Assembly (NCBI GenBank): GCA_963812245.1
Contig: CAWEUK010000003.1
Location: 620,001 to 684,000, forward strand
Source of the DNA: Salsipaludibacter sp963812245
GTDB taxonomy: Bacteria > Actinomycetota > Nitriliruptoria > Nitriliruptorales > Nitriliruptoraceae
Direction: 5' to 3'
DNA length: 64,000 nt
Positions 44,091 to 52,214 of the stretch are shown piece after piece (position 1 is the stretch's first letter; each line of letters opens with the position of its first letter). The notes under the pieces were generated by a model. It had not been told where the DNA came from and ran no database searches. It was given only the letters and a program-made list of their open reading frames with translations. Both the position numbers and the translations under genes were made by a program.

Positions 44091-44471
44091 ATGAGTGTCG
44101 TCAAGATCAACGTGTTGACCGTCCCCGCCGAACGGCGAGAGGTGCTCGAGCAGCGTTTCGGGGCTCGTGCGGGCGAGGTCGACACCACGCCGGGCTTCGA
44201 GTCCTTCCAGTTGCTGCGCCCCACCGACGACAGTGACCGCTACTTCGTGGTGACCCAGTGGGAGTCCGAGGAAGCCTTCGACTCGTGGATGTCGTCGCGG
44301 GCGTTCCAGCAGGGCCACGCAGGCCAGTCGGGCCAGTCGGGCCAGTCGGGTCAACCGGGCGGGTCCGGCCAGCAGCCTTCGTCGGAGACGCAGGCCCAGC
44401 GACCCGCCGCGTCCGGCGCCGAGTTGCTGTCCTTCGAAGTCATCCAGCACTCCACCGCCACGCCCAGCTGA
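44091..44471 (+). CDS. Antibiotic biosynthesis monooxygenase (ABM) domain protein with Gly-Gln-Ser insert
   Basis: 126 residues from ATG 44091 (GAGGTG upstream). The ABM fold is seen as VKINVLTVPAERREVLEQRF, PGFESFQLLRPTD, YFVVTQWESEEAFDSWMSS, with a final ELLSFEVIQ strand. Between the last two elements lies a low-complexity GQSGQSGQSGQPGG insert encoded by imperfect 9-bp repeats (about 44329-44360). Homologues include haem-degrading (MhuD/IsdG-like) and quinone-forming enzymes. The true activity is unknown. Confidence 0.82.
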   Translation: MSVVKINVLTVPAERREVLEQRFGARAGEVDTTPGFESFQLLRPTDDSDRYFVVTQWESEEAFDSWMSSRAFQQGHAGQSGQSGQSGQPGGSGQQPSSETQAQRPAASGAELLSFEVIQHSTATPS

Positions 44472-44635
44472 TCCCTCGGACGCACTGGGACCGCCATGGG
44501 TCTCGCAGTCGTCCTGTCCCGATCCCCGGCCGCAGAAGGAGCGCCAGCGAGTTCTGCAACCTGTCCGAGCCCCCAGGGCGAGGTCAGGCGGCGATAGCCT
44601 TGCCATGCCCAACTTTCGCAAGGACCGTGGACACC

Positions 44636-45760
44636 ATGCCCAGCAATCATGCCGACGCCCTGGACGCACAGCGCGCACGGATCGACCACATCCGTGGGTA
44701 CCTCGACATCGACGCCAAGCGGGCCCTGTTGGAGGACCTCGAGGGGCAGGCCGCCGACCCGACCCTGTGGGACGATCCGGATGCTGCCCGCGAGGTCACG
44801 ACCAGTCTGTCCCGAGTTCGCGATGACCTCGACCGCTACGACTCCCTGACGGAGCGCATCGACGATCTCGACGTGCTCAACGAGTTGGCACGCGAGGAGG
44901 ACGACGAGTCCACCTCCCGAGAGGTGGCGCAGGGGATCGACGCCGTGGCACGCGAAGTCGATCGCCTCGAGGTCGCCACGCTGTTGTCGGGCGAACACGA
45001 CGGCAGTGATGCGATCGTGTCCATCCAGGCCGGGGAGGGCGGCGTGGATGCGATGGACTGGGCCCAGATGTTGCAGCGGATGTACCTGCGGTGGGCAGGC
45101 ATCCGCGGGTTCGGTGCCGAGGTCTACGACCAGTCCTACGGTGAGGAGGCGGGCCTGAAGTCCACGACCTTCGAGATCGCCGGCGCCGACGCCTACGGGT
45201 TGTTGTCGGCCGAACACGGCGTCCACCGACTGGTGCGGATCTCGCCGTTCGACGGCAATGCACGTCGCCAGACCTCGTTCGCAATGGTGGACGTCGTTCC
45301 GGTGCTGCCCGACGTCGAGTCCGACGTGTCCATCCCGGACGAGGACATCCGGGTCGACGTGTACCGGTCGTCGGGGCCCGGTGGCCAGAGCGTGAACACC
45401 ACGGACTCCGCCGTACGCATCACCCACACGCCCACCGGCATCGTCGTCTCGTGCCAGAACGAGAAGTCGCAACACCAGAACCGCGCTGCGGCCATGCGGG
45501 TGCTGTCGGCCAAGTTGGCCGAACTCGAACGCCAGAAGCGCCAGGCCGAACTGGACGACCTGCGCGGTGGGCGCCAGAAGGTGGGATTCGGCTCACAGAT
45601 CCGGTCCTACGTCCTGCACCCCTACCAGATGGTCAAGGACCTGCGCACCGAGTACGAGGTCGGCAATCCCGACTCGGTGCTCGACGGCTCCGACCTGGAC
45701 GAGTTCATCGAGGCGGAACTGCGACGTCGGGCCGAGGAACGCGCCCAGGCGCCGGCCTGA
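44636..45760 (+). CDS. prfB: Peptide chain release factor 2
   Basis: 374 residues; the ATG at 44636 has AAGGA 11 bases upstream, and -10-like TAGCCT lies at 44595-44600. RF2 specificity residues SPF (RISPFDGNARRQTSF) and the GGQ motif (SSGPGGQSVN) are intact. There is no in-frame TGA near codon 25, so the programmed +1 frameshift used by many bacteria is absent. RF2 terminates at UAA and UGA. The following cluster ftsE-ftsX-smpB-ssrA is the usual actinobacterial order. Confidence 0.97.
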   Translation: MPSNHADALDAQRARIDHIRGYLDIDAKRALLEDLEGQAADPTLWDDPDAAREVTTSLSRVRDDLDRYDSLTERIDDLDVLNELAREEDDESTSREVAQGIDAVAREVDRLEVATLLSGEHDGSDAIVSIQAGEGGVDAMDWAQMLQRMYLRWAGIRGFGAEVYDQSYGEEAGLKSTTFEIAGADAYGLLSAEHGVHRLVRISPFDGNARRQTSFAMVDVVPVLPDVESDVSIPDEDIRVDVYRSSGPGGQSVNTTDSAVRITHTPTGIVVSCQNEKSQHQNRAAAMRVLSAKLAELERQKRQAELDDLRGGRQKVGFGSQIRSYVLHPYQMVKDLRTEYEVGNPDSVLDGSDLDEFIEAELRRRAEERAQAPA

Positions 45761-46067
45761 CTCCACGCGCCGCCCCTCGCTGGTGGTGTCGATGGCACCT
45801 TCCGATGCACGCGGGTGGGGGAGCGCACACGCACCACGAGGATGATCGTGGGCCGGCGTCGTGGCGTGACAGACACCGGGTCGTCATGAGAGCGTGCTCA
45901 TTTCGTCCGCCCCACTGGCCGACCGGCCACCCGCAGCGGTTCGCTCGCACACCGGGGGTCCTACCCTTTCGGCAAGGCTGTCGGGGCCTGCGCTCGTGCA
46001 GGCCGTGTTTGGCACGTCGGTTCCGGGTCGTGCACAGTGGTCCGCGGACCTGCATCCAGGAGTTGCG
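45761..46067 (+). promoter_or_regulatory. prfB-ftsE intergenic region with candidate promoter
   Basis: 307 bp without a supported gene. TACCCT near 45962, 16 bp after a TTCGCT hexamer, is the best promoter candidate for ftsE. Nothing else recognisable is seen. Confidence 0.35.
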
Positions 46068-46766
46068 ATGATTTCCTTCGAACATGTCACCAAGACGTAC
46101 AAGACCGGGCGTTCCGACGAGATCGTCGCCCTGGCCGACGTCACGATCGAGATCGACCGTGGTGAGTTCGTCTTCGTGGTCGGTCCGTCGGGATCAGGCA
46201 AGTCGACGTTCATGAAACTGCTGACGCGTGAGGTTCGCCCCGATCGCGGCGACATCCACGTTGCCGGCAAGGACCTCAACACGTTGCGCAGTTGGAAGTT
46301 GCCGGCCCTGCGACGTGACATCGGATACGTCTTCCAGGACTTCAAGCTGCTGACCAACAAGTCCGTCCACGAGAACATCGCCTTCGCCCTCGAGGTGATC
46401 GGGATGCCGTCCAGCGTCATCAACCAGCGGGTGCCGGAGGTGCTCGAACTGGTCGACCTGACGGACAAGGCCAGCGCCCTGCCGCACGAACTCTCGGGTG
46501 GACAGCAGCAGCGCGTGTCCATCGCCCGTGCATTCGTCAACCAGCCACCGATCCTGCTGTGCGACGAGCCGACCGGAAACCTCGACCCCCAGACCTCGAT
46601 CGGCATCATGAAGTTGCTCGACCGGATCAATCGCACCAACACGACCGTGGTGATGGCAACCCACGACCAGCACATCGTCGACTCGATGCGCAAGCGCGTC
46701 ATCGAACTGTCCCACGGCGTCGTCGTGCGCGACCAGGCCCGCGGCGTCTACGGCTACGCCAACTGA
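46068..46766 (+). CDS. ftsE: Cell division ATP-binding protein FtsE
   Basis: 232 residues from ATG 46068 (AGGAG upstream). Walker A is GPSGSGKST, the signature LSGGQQQRVSIARA, and Walker B ILLCDEPTGNLD. The opening MISFEHVTKTYKTG and DIGYVFQDFKLLTNKSVHENIA are diagnostic. With FtsX it forms an ABC-like complex that activates peptidoglycan hydrolases at the septum. It is followed by ftsX with 113 bases between. Confidence 0.96.
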   Translation: MISFEHVTKTYKTGRSDEIVALADVTIEIDRGEFVFVVGPSGSGKSTFMKLLTREVRPDRGDIHVAGKDLNTLRSWKLPALRRDIGYVFQDFKLLTNKSVHENIAFALEVIGMPSSVINQRVPEVLELVDLTDKASALPHELSGGQQQRVSIARAFVNQPPILLCDEPTGNLDPQTSIGIMKLLDRINRTNTTVVMATHDQHIVDSMRKRVIELSHGVVVRDQARGVYGYAN

Positions 46767-46879
46767 GGCAACCCCGGCCGGACCGGTGCAGTCCCCGAGT
46801 CCGCCGCCACTGACCTCGCGCCCCGCCCGCTCGACGGCGGCCCGCGCTCGTCAGACCCCCACACAGGAGTCACACGTTC

Positions 46880-47770
46880 ATGCGTCGTTGGAGCTACATC
46901 TTCCAGGAGGCCGGCAACGGCCTGGTCCGAAATCTGTGGATGACGGTGGCGGTGGTGTTGTCCGTCACCGTCTCACTCGCCCTGTTCGGCGCCTCCGTGC
47001 TGCTGCGCCAGCAGATCGAGAAGGCCACCGACGACTGGGTCGGCAAGATCGAGGTGTCGGTCTACCTGTGTGACGACTCGAACTGCCCGGCGATCAACAC
47101 CGACCAGCAGGACCAGTTGCGCGAGGACCTCGAGGCCAACCCGTTGGTCGACGAGGTGTTCTACGAGTCCAAGGCTGAGGCCTACGCCAACTTCCTGGAG
47201 TACTACGCCGACCTCGAGACCATGGCCCAGAACGTGGGACCCGACACGCTGCCGGCGTCGTTCCGGATCAAGTTGGTCGACCCCAACGATGCCGCCGCCC
47301 TGCGGGCCCAGTACGAGGCTCGACCCGGTGTCGAGCAGATCGTGGACCAGCAGGAGGTCATCGAGCAGTTCCTGCGGTTGGCCAGCACCGTGCGCTGGGC
47401 AGCCCTGGCCATCGCGGCCATCCAGATGCTCGCGGCCACCGTGTTGGTGGCCAACACCGTGCGTGTGGCGGCCGTCGCGCGTCGTGACCAGACCCAGATC
47501 ATGAAGTTGGTGGGTGCGTCCAACTGGTACGTCAGACTGCCGTTCATCCTGGAAGGCACCCTGGCGGGGCTCGCCGGCGCGATCGTGGCGTGGGCATTGC
47601 TGGCGTTCTCGGTCCCGTACCTGCTCGACACCCTGCAGGAGTCCCTGCCCTTCGTGCCGTTCCTGACCAATGCCCAGGTCCTGGCGGTGTGGCCGTGGCT
47701 GCTCATTCCCGGACTGGGCATCACGAGCATCTCCTCGACCGTGGCACTGTGGGGCTTCCTGGACGTGTGA
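46880..47770 (+). CDS. ftsX: Cell division protein FtsX
   Basis: 296 residues with four membrane helices (about 21-42, 173-195, 220-243 and 265-288). A periplasmic-side domain lies between the first two, with a possible disulphide in VYLCDDSNCP. MRRWSYIFQEAGNGLVRNLWM is the usual start. It partners with FtsE to transmit a signal to extracellular NlpC/P60-type hydrolases. Confidence 0.95.
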   Translation: MRRWSYIFQEAGNGLVRNLWMTVAVVLSVTVSLALFGASVLLRQQIEKATDDWVGKIEVSVYLCDDSNCPAINTDQQDQLREDLEANPLVDEVFYESKAEAYANFLEYYADLETMAQNVGPDTLPASFRIKLVDPNDAAALRAQYEARPGVEQIVDQQEVIEQFLRLASTVRWAALAIAAIQMLAATVLVANTVRVAAVARRDQTQIMKLVGASNWYVRLPFILEGTLAGLAGAIVAWALLAFSVPYLLDTLQESLPFVPFLTNAQVLAVWPWLLIPGLGITSISSTVALWGFLDV

Positions 47771-47880
47771 CCGGCGCGTCTCGCGACGCGTGGGCCACCG
47801 TCGGGCCGCAATCCACGACCGCGCGTCGGGCCCGATCGGCAACCGCGGTCACCCAGTGGCCGGTCGATACGCTGCCCGGC

Positions 47881-48357
47881 ATGGCCACCAAGTCCGAGGG
47901 CGTCAAGCTCGCAGTCAGCAATCGTCGTGCACGTCACGACTACTTCCTCGATGATCGATACGAGGCGGGCCTGCAGTTGGTGGGGACCGAGGTCAAGTCG
48001 CTGCGTGACGGTCGGGGCTCGCTGATGGAGGCCTGGATTCGGCTCGACAAGGACACCGGCGAGGCCTTCCTCGAGCAGGCCCACATCCCCGAGTACGAGT
48101 TCGGCAACCGCAACAACCATCATCCGACGCGGCCGCGCAAGCTGTTGCTGCACCGTCATGAACTCGACCACATCGCCAAGGCCGTCGCCACCAAGGGTGT
48201 GACGTTGGTGCCGACCCGCATCTACTTCAAGCGCGGACGAGCCAAGCTCGAGTTCGCCACCGGCAAGGGCAAGAACGTGTCCGACAAGCGTCAGGACGCG
48301 GCCAAGAAGGATGCCCAGCGCCAGATCGATCGCGCGATGAAGTCGCGGCGGCGCTGA
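47881..48357 (+). CDS. smpB: tmRNA-binding protein SmpB
   Basis: 158 residues. Landmarks are NRRARHDYFLDDRYEAGLQLVGTEVKSLR, the RNA-binding central part, and a basic C-terminal tail (KRQDAAKKDAQRQIDRAMKSRRR). It delivers tmRNA to stalled ribosomes. The ATG has no Shine-Dalgarno, but TACGCT ends 8 bases upstream (47868-47873), so it is probably leaderless. It sits directly upstream of ssrA. Confidence 0.96.
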   Translation: MATKSEGVKLAVSNRRARHDYFLDDRYEAGLQLVGTEVKSLRDGRGSLMEAWIRLDKDTGEAFLEQAHIPEYEFGNRNNHHPTRPRKLLLHRHELDHIAKAVATKGVTLVPTRIYFKRGRAKLEFATGKGKNVSDKRQDAAKKDAQRQIDRAMKSRRR

Positions 48358-48475
48358 GCCTGCCAGACGATCGACCGGTGGTCGGTGTCGGTCCGGGCTG
48401 TACCCTCGACCACGCAAGGTTCATTGACAACTCCACAGCGTTGACGCACGGACCAGCACCCTGGTCCACCCCCAC

Positions 48476-48832
48476 GGGGCTGAAACGGTTTCGACCGTGG
48501 TCAGTCCACGTTGCGAGGAGCGTGCCGGGAGAGTCGACCAACTCCCGCAAATCACTGGTCGAAAACCACAAACGCCAAGGACAACCTGGCTCTCGCTGCT
48601 TGATTGCAGTGACGTTGCGCCCCTGATGCCCTGTAGGGGGGCCGCAGCGACGACACAGGGCTTTCCACCACGACACGGTGACCATGGTGTGTCGTGGGAC
48701 ATCTTTCCATGGTGTGGATCGCGGACGCTGCCTGGCGCCGGAGCACCGCGATCCGAGATCATCCGGAACCTACGCACGTAGAGCCACCCTTCGTGGGACC
48801 GCGGCACGCGGGTTCGACTCCCGCCAGCTCCA
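48476..48832 (+). ncRNA. ssrA: Transfer-messenger RNA (tmRNA)
   Basis: The 5' end GGGGCTGAAACGGTTTCGACC and the 3' T-arm/acceptor GGTTCGACTCCCGCCAGCTCC match conserved tmRNA termini. GGGGCTG pairs with CAGCTCC through one G-U. The tag-coding region ends at TGA 48601-48603 and encodes ...TTNAKDNLALAA, a typical ALAA degradation tag; the resume codon is at 48559 or 48562. CCA is not encoded. A precursor promoter may use TACCCT at 48401. With SmpB it rescues stalled ribosomes. Confidence 0.95.
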
Positions 48833-48973
48833 CTCCCAAGCTCCCCAATTCCTGTCCCTCGACGGACCGGCCTCGTTGCCGACCGTCCTTGGGACTTCGT
48901 CAACGCTGTCGCGCACGGCCTGCCCCTCGGGTTGCCGTGCGCACGCCAGCTGGCAAATGCACGACTGCACAGC

Positions 48974-49019
48974 CGCCCCGCTCGGCAGGTCACCCTCGGT
49001 GACCTCGCTCGGCGGGGCG
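48974..49019. terminator. Long hairpin between ssrA and the MBL gene
   Basis: CGCCCCGC (48974-48981) pairs with GCGGGGCG (49012-49019), and AGGTCACC (48987-48994) with GGTGACCT (48998-49005), around a three-base loop with a small internal loop. It lies between the converging ends of ssrA and the minus-strand hydrolase and could serve both. Confidence 0.6.
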
Positions 49020-49048
49020 TCGTCGTGTGCGCGGTGGTGGTCTCGCGG

Positions 49049-49843
49049 TCAGCCGGATTGATGGGAATCGACGAGTTCGCGCAGTTGGCTGGCGGCATCG
49101 GCTTGGACCGGTGGCCCGTGGCCGACCAGGATCACGGCCGGACCAAGGTCGGCCAGGACGTCGGCCGATGCCCACGCCAGGTCCATGTCATCACTGAACG
49201 ACGCGTTGGGGCCGGTCACGTCGCCGGCCTCGTTGCTGTTGAGGGCATCGCCGGCCACCAGGACACCGGAGCCGGGATCGAACACGCTGATGTGGCCGGG
49301 GGTGTGACCGGGGGTCTCGAACACCTCCATGCCCATGATGCGGTCGCCGTTGCCGATCGCCACCAGCGGTCGGGGCGCCGAGATCGCGTCGAGGTCACCG
49401 GCGCCGGTCGCCAGGCGGGCCTCGGTGGCCAGTTCGGCCACCTGGCCCAGGCCGCCGACATGGTCGGGGTGCCGGTGGGTGAGCACCACCGTGGAGACAT
49501 CGGCCCAGGTCGTGCCCAGCGCGTCCAGGGCCGTCGTCAACTCGGCTGCGGTGCCGTCGTGCCCGGTGTCGACGACCGTGGCCTCGCCGCCGCGCACGAG
49601 CACGTAGGCAGCCGCCGCGCCACCGATCACGCGCTCCCAGGTCAGCTGGTCGCTGGCTGCCGCGTCGGGTGCGGGTGTCGATGCCGATGAGTCGCCGCCT
49701 GGCGTGGCGTCGTCGTTGCCGGGCGCCTCGGAGGGTGTGGTCGATGGGCCGGCGGCATCGCCCGATGACCCCGTGCAGGCAGCCAGGCTGACGGCGGCAA
49801 CGGCTGCTCCGAGATCGAGCAGGAACACCCGACGCGTCAACAT
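49049..49843 (-). CDS. Metallo-beta-lactamase-fold hydrolase, Tat-type lipoprotein
   Basis: 264 residues. The N-terminus has a twin-arginine pattern (TRRVFLLDLG) and a lipobox LAAC with Cys23, followed by a Ser/Pro/Asp-rich linker. This predicts an exported lipid-anchored enzyme. The MBL zinc motif HRHPDH is at 123-128, with later ligands in ETPGHTPGH, VAGDALNS and LVGHGPP. The family hydrolyses thioesters, lactones or phosphodiesters; the substrate is unknown. The start could be an upstream ATG adding about 18 residues to the n-region. Confidence 0.85.
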   Translation of the reverse strand: MLTRRVFLLDLGAAVAAVSLAACTGSSGDAAGPSTTPSEAPGNDDATPGGDSSASTPAPDAAASDQLTWERVIGGAAAAYVLVRGGEATVVDTGHDGTAAELTTALDALGTTWADVSTVVLTHRHPDHVGGLGQVAELATEARLATGAGDLDAISAPRPLVAIGNGDRIMGMEVFETPGHTPGHISVFDPGSGVLVAGDALNSNEAGDVTGPNASFSDDMDLAWASADVLADLGPAVILVGHGPPVQADAASQLRELVDSHQSG

Positions 49844-50016
49844 CGGCCGGCGTCGTGCACCGTGCCGGGATTGCTCGGGCGGGGGCATCGACATCCACGG
49901 TCCGATCCGAATGGGTGGGTCCAGCCAACCGCAGACTGGCCCTCCTGTCACCTGCGAGCGTGTCCGCGACGGCGCGGTGCGCGCCGGTGCCGCCACACGT
50001 CGTGGCTGCTGCGGCG

Positions 50017-50865
50017 TCAGCCTCGGGGCCACAACCGCCTGGCGGCGTCGGCGGCCCACCGTGCCGACGGGCCGGCCGCGGTGCGCACGCTGCGGTCGGC
50101 CAGGGGCGTGTCGCCGACGAGCGGCAGGTGATGGTCGGGACCCAGGGTGACGACGCCGCCACCGGCCTCGGTCACCAGGAGCGTGCCGGCGGCGACGTCC
50201 CAGACCTTGGGGACCCGGGTGAACGCGCCGACCAGGGTGCCGTCGGCGACCAGCGCAAGGTCCAGGGCATAGGCGCCCAGGATGCGCGGCTTGAACCAGG
50301 TGCCGTCGGTGACCTGGCGGATGGTGCCGGCCGACACCGCCAGGGGGGAGTGTCGCGAGGATCGGTCGGTGAGGTCGATCTCGCTGGCCACCCATGCAGG
50401 CTGGCCGTTGACAGTGGTGCCCCGGCCCCGAACGGCGTCCCACCGCAACCCCAGTGCCGGCGCGTCCACCATGCCCCACACGACCTCACCATGGTGGGCC
50501 AGTGCCACCGAGGTTGCCCAGTACGGCAGGCCTGCGGAGTAGTTGGTCGTGCCGTCGATCGGGTCCACGACCCAGGTCCACTCGGTGCCGTCCCAGCCCG
50601 TGGACCCCTCCTCGCTGACGACCGCGTGACTCGGAAACGCCTCGCGGACGCCGGCCACGATGGCACGGTCCGTGTACAGGTCGACTTCGGTGACCGGTGT
50701 GCCGTCGGCCTTGTCCCGGCGCCGTGACCGGCCCCAGCCATCCATCACGGCCGCGCGCAGCCCGTCGACCATGTCGTGGCCGACACGCCGCGCGGCCATG
50801 ACCACCTCGGCGACGTCGTCATCTGGCAGCGGTGCCGGTTCGTGGTCGTGCGCAGTGTTGTCCAT
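50017..50865 (-). CDS. Inositol monophosphatase family protein
   Basis: 282 residues from ATG 50865. Metal-binding motifs are EEGSTG (Glu85/Glu86), DPIDGTTNY (Asp101, Asp104) and WDVAAG near the C-terminus. DGTPVTEVDL is the usual N-terminal signature. Candidate substrates include inositol phosphate (relevant to mycothiol and phosphatidylinositol), histidinol phosphate, or PAP. A -10-like TAGCGT lies 7 bases before the ATG, so the mRNA is probably leaderless. It is divergent from a response-regulator gene. Confidence 0.88.
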   Translation of the reverse strand: MDNTAHDHEPAPLPDDDVAEVVMAARRVGHDMVDGLRAAVMDGWGRSRRRDKADGTPVTEVDLYTDRAIVAGVREAFPSHAVVSEEGSTGWDGTEWTWVVDPIDGTTNYSAGLPYWATSVALAHHGEVVWGMVDAPALGLRWDAVRGRGTTVNGQPAWVASEIDLTDRSSRHSPLAVSAGTIRQVTDGTWFKPRILGAYALDLALVADGTLVGAFTRVPKVWDVAAGTLLVTEAGGGVVTLGPDHHLPLVGDTPLADRSVRTAAGPSARWAADAARRLWPRG

Positions 50866-51001
50866 GCGCCGCACGCTATCGGTGCGGCGTGGCCTCCATG
50901 CCGGGTGCCATGACAGGACGTCCAGTGGCGGGCGGGGCTGGCGTGGAAAATGGCGTCGGGGTGCTGGGTCCAGGTCGAGGGTGGTGACTAGGTTGGTGCA
51001 C
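50866..51001. promoter_or_regulatory. Divergent leaderless promoters
   Basis: TAGCGT (50878-50873, minus) and TAGGTT (50989-50994, plus) each lie exactly 7 bases from an ATG (50865 and 51002). Neither gene has a Shine-Dalgarno sequence. About 110 bp separate the two -10 elements. Confidence 0.5.
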
Positions 51002-51658
51002 ATGCCGATCCGCGTCGTGTTCGCCGAGGACTCCTACCTCGTCCGTGAGGGCGTGGGCCGGCTGTTCGACCTGATCGACGGCATCGACCTCGTGGCCAGC
51101 TGCGGTGACTATCCCAGCCTGCTGGCAGCCGTCGATGCGCATGCCCCCGACGTCGTGTTGACCGACATCCGCATGCCGCCGACCGAGACGGACGAAGGCA
51201 TCCGCGCTGCCCACCAGTTTCGCGAGACCCATCCGGACCTTGGCGTGGTGGTGCTGAGCCAGTTCGTCGAACCCGAGTTCGCCCTGCGCCTGTTCGACGG
51301 CGGAAGCCGGGGTCGCGCCTACCTGTTGAAGGAGCGCGTGTCGGACGTGGACGAGTTGTCCACGGCGATCGAGACCGTCGCCAGCGGTGGTTCGGTCATG
51401 GACCCGAAGGTGCTGGACGCACTGGTGGCGGGTCGCAGCCAGACGTCACGGCTCGACCGGCTCACCGCCCGCGAGGCCGAAGTGCTGGGAGAAATCGCCG
51501 CGGGCAAGTCCAATGCCGGCATCGCGGAGTCCTTGGTGATCACCCAGCGTGCGGTCGAGAAGCACATCAACGCGATCTTCGCGAAGCTCGACCTGCCGCC
51601 CGAGGAGGAGGGGCACCGACGTGTCCGGGCCGTGTTGCTGTACCTGGCCGCGCGCTGA
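51002..51658 (+). CDS. NarL/LuxR-type response regulator
   Basis: 218 residues. An N-terminal receiver has DVVLTDIRMPPT with the phospho-Asp and YLLKERV with the conserved Lys. A C-terminal LuxR-type HTH (about 148-205: LTAREAEVLGEIAAGKSNAGIAESLVITQRAVEKHINAIFAKL) binds DNA. No kinase gene is adjacent; the nearest is at 55012. The receiver is strikingly similar to that of the cyclase fusion at 57266 (shared DIRMPPT, GVVVLSQ, GGSV.DPK). Confidence 0.92.
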   Translation: MPIRVVFAEDSYLVREGVGRLFDLIDGIDLVASCGDYPSLLAAVDAHAPDVVLTDIRMPPTETDEGIRAAHQFRETHPDLGVVVLSQFVEPEFALRLFDGGSRGRAYLLKERVSDVDELSTAIETVASGGSVMDPKVLDALVAGRSQTSRLDRLTAREAEVLGEIAAGKSNAGIAESLVITQRAVEKHINAIFAKLDLPPEEEGHRRVRAVLLYLAAR

Positions 51659-51748
51659 GGGCACTGGCACGTCGGTGGTGGTGGCCACACCACGCATCGA
51701 CGTGATCGCCACCTTGCGCGTTCCCGCCCCCGCCGTCACCATGCCGGC

Positions 51749-52141
51749 ATGATCCTCCCCACCACGGTCACCGTCGGCGTCCTGATCGTCGACGACCAGG
51801 CCACGTTTCGCTCTGCCGCCCACATGGTGGTGGACCTCGCCGATGCCTTCGAGGTCGTCGGGGAGGCCGACACCGGCGAGCGTGGCGTGCTGCTGGCGAC
51901 CGAATTGCGGCCCGACCTGGTGCTGATGGACGTGAACCTGCCCGACATCGACGGGCTCGAGGCCACCCGCAGGATCCGCTCGCACGCGTCGTCGTCCCAG
52001 TCGGTGGTCATCGTGATGTCGACGTACGAGGCCGACGACTTCGCGGCCCGCGCGGTCGCGGCCGGCGCGGCGGCCTTCCTGCCGAAGTCACAACTGGATC
52101 CGGCCACGCTCGAGGTCCTGTGGCAGGCTGTGGGCACCTGA
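51749..52141 (+). CDS. Single-domain response regulator (receiver only)
   Basis: 130 residues; only a CheY-like receiver is present: VLIVDDQATFRSAA (acidic pocket), DLVLMDVNLPDIDG (phospho-Asp), MSTYEADD and FLPKSQ (Lys). The protein stops after the receiver with no output domain, and the following DNA holds a terminator. This implies a phosphotransfer or protein-interaction role. It has no clear ribosome-binding site. Confidence 0.85.
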   Translation: MILPTTVTVGVLIVDDQATFRSAAHMVVDLADAFEVVGEADTGERGVLLATELRPDLVLMDVNLPDIDGLEATRRIRSHASSSQSVVIVMSTYEADDFAARAVAAGAAAFLPKSQLDPATLEVLWQAVGT

Positions 52142-52168
52142 CCCCACCCTGTGGTCCTGACTGGGACG

Positions 52169-52200
52169 GGGAGGGGAGGCGCCGCAGCGCCTCCCCTCCC
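52169..52200. terminator. Perfect bidirectional terminator hairpin
   Basis: GGGAGGGGAGGCGC (52169-52182) pairs over all 14 bases with GCGCCTCCCCTCCC (52187-52200) around a CGCA loop, between converging genes. Confidence 0.75.
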
Positions 52201-52214
52201 AAGCCCGACCGCCG

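Noticed and set aside
44636..44720. Programmed +1 frameshift in prfB
   Set aside because: The reading frame is continuous and no CTTTGAC-like slip site with an early TGA is present.
48800..48832. tRNA gene suggested by GGTTCGACTCCCGCC
   Set aside because: This is the T-arm of the tmRNA; there is no anticodon stem upstream at tRNA distance.
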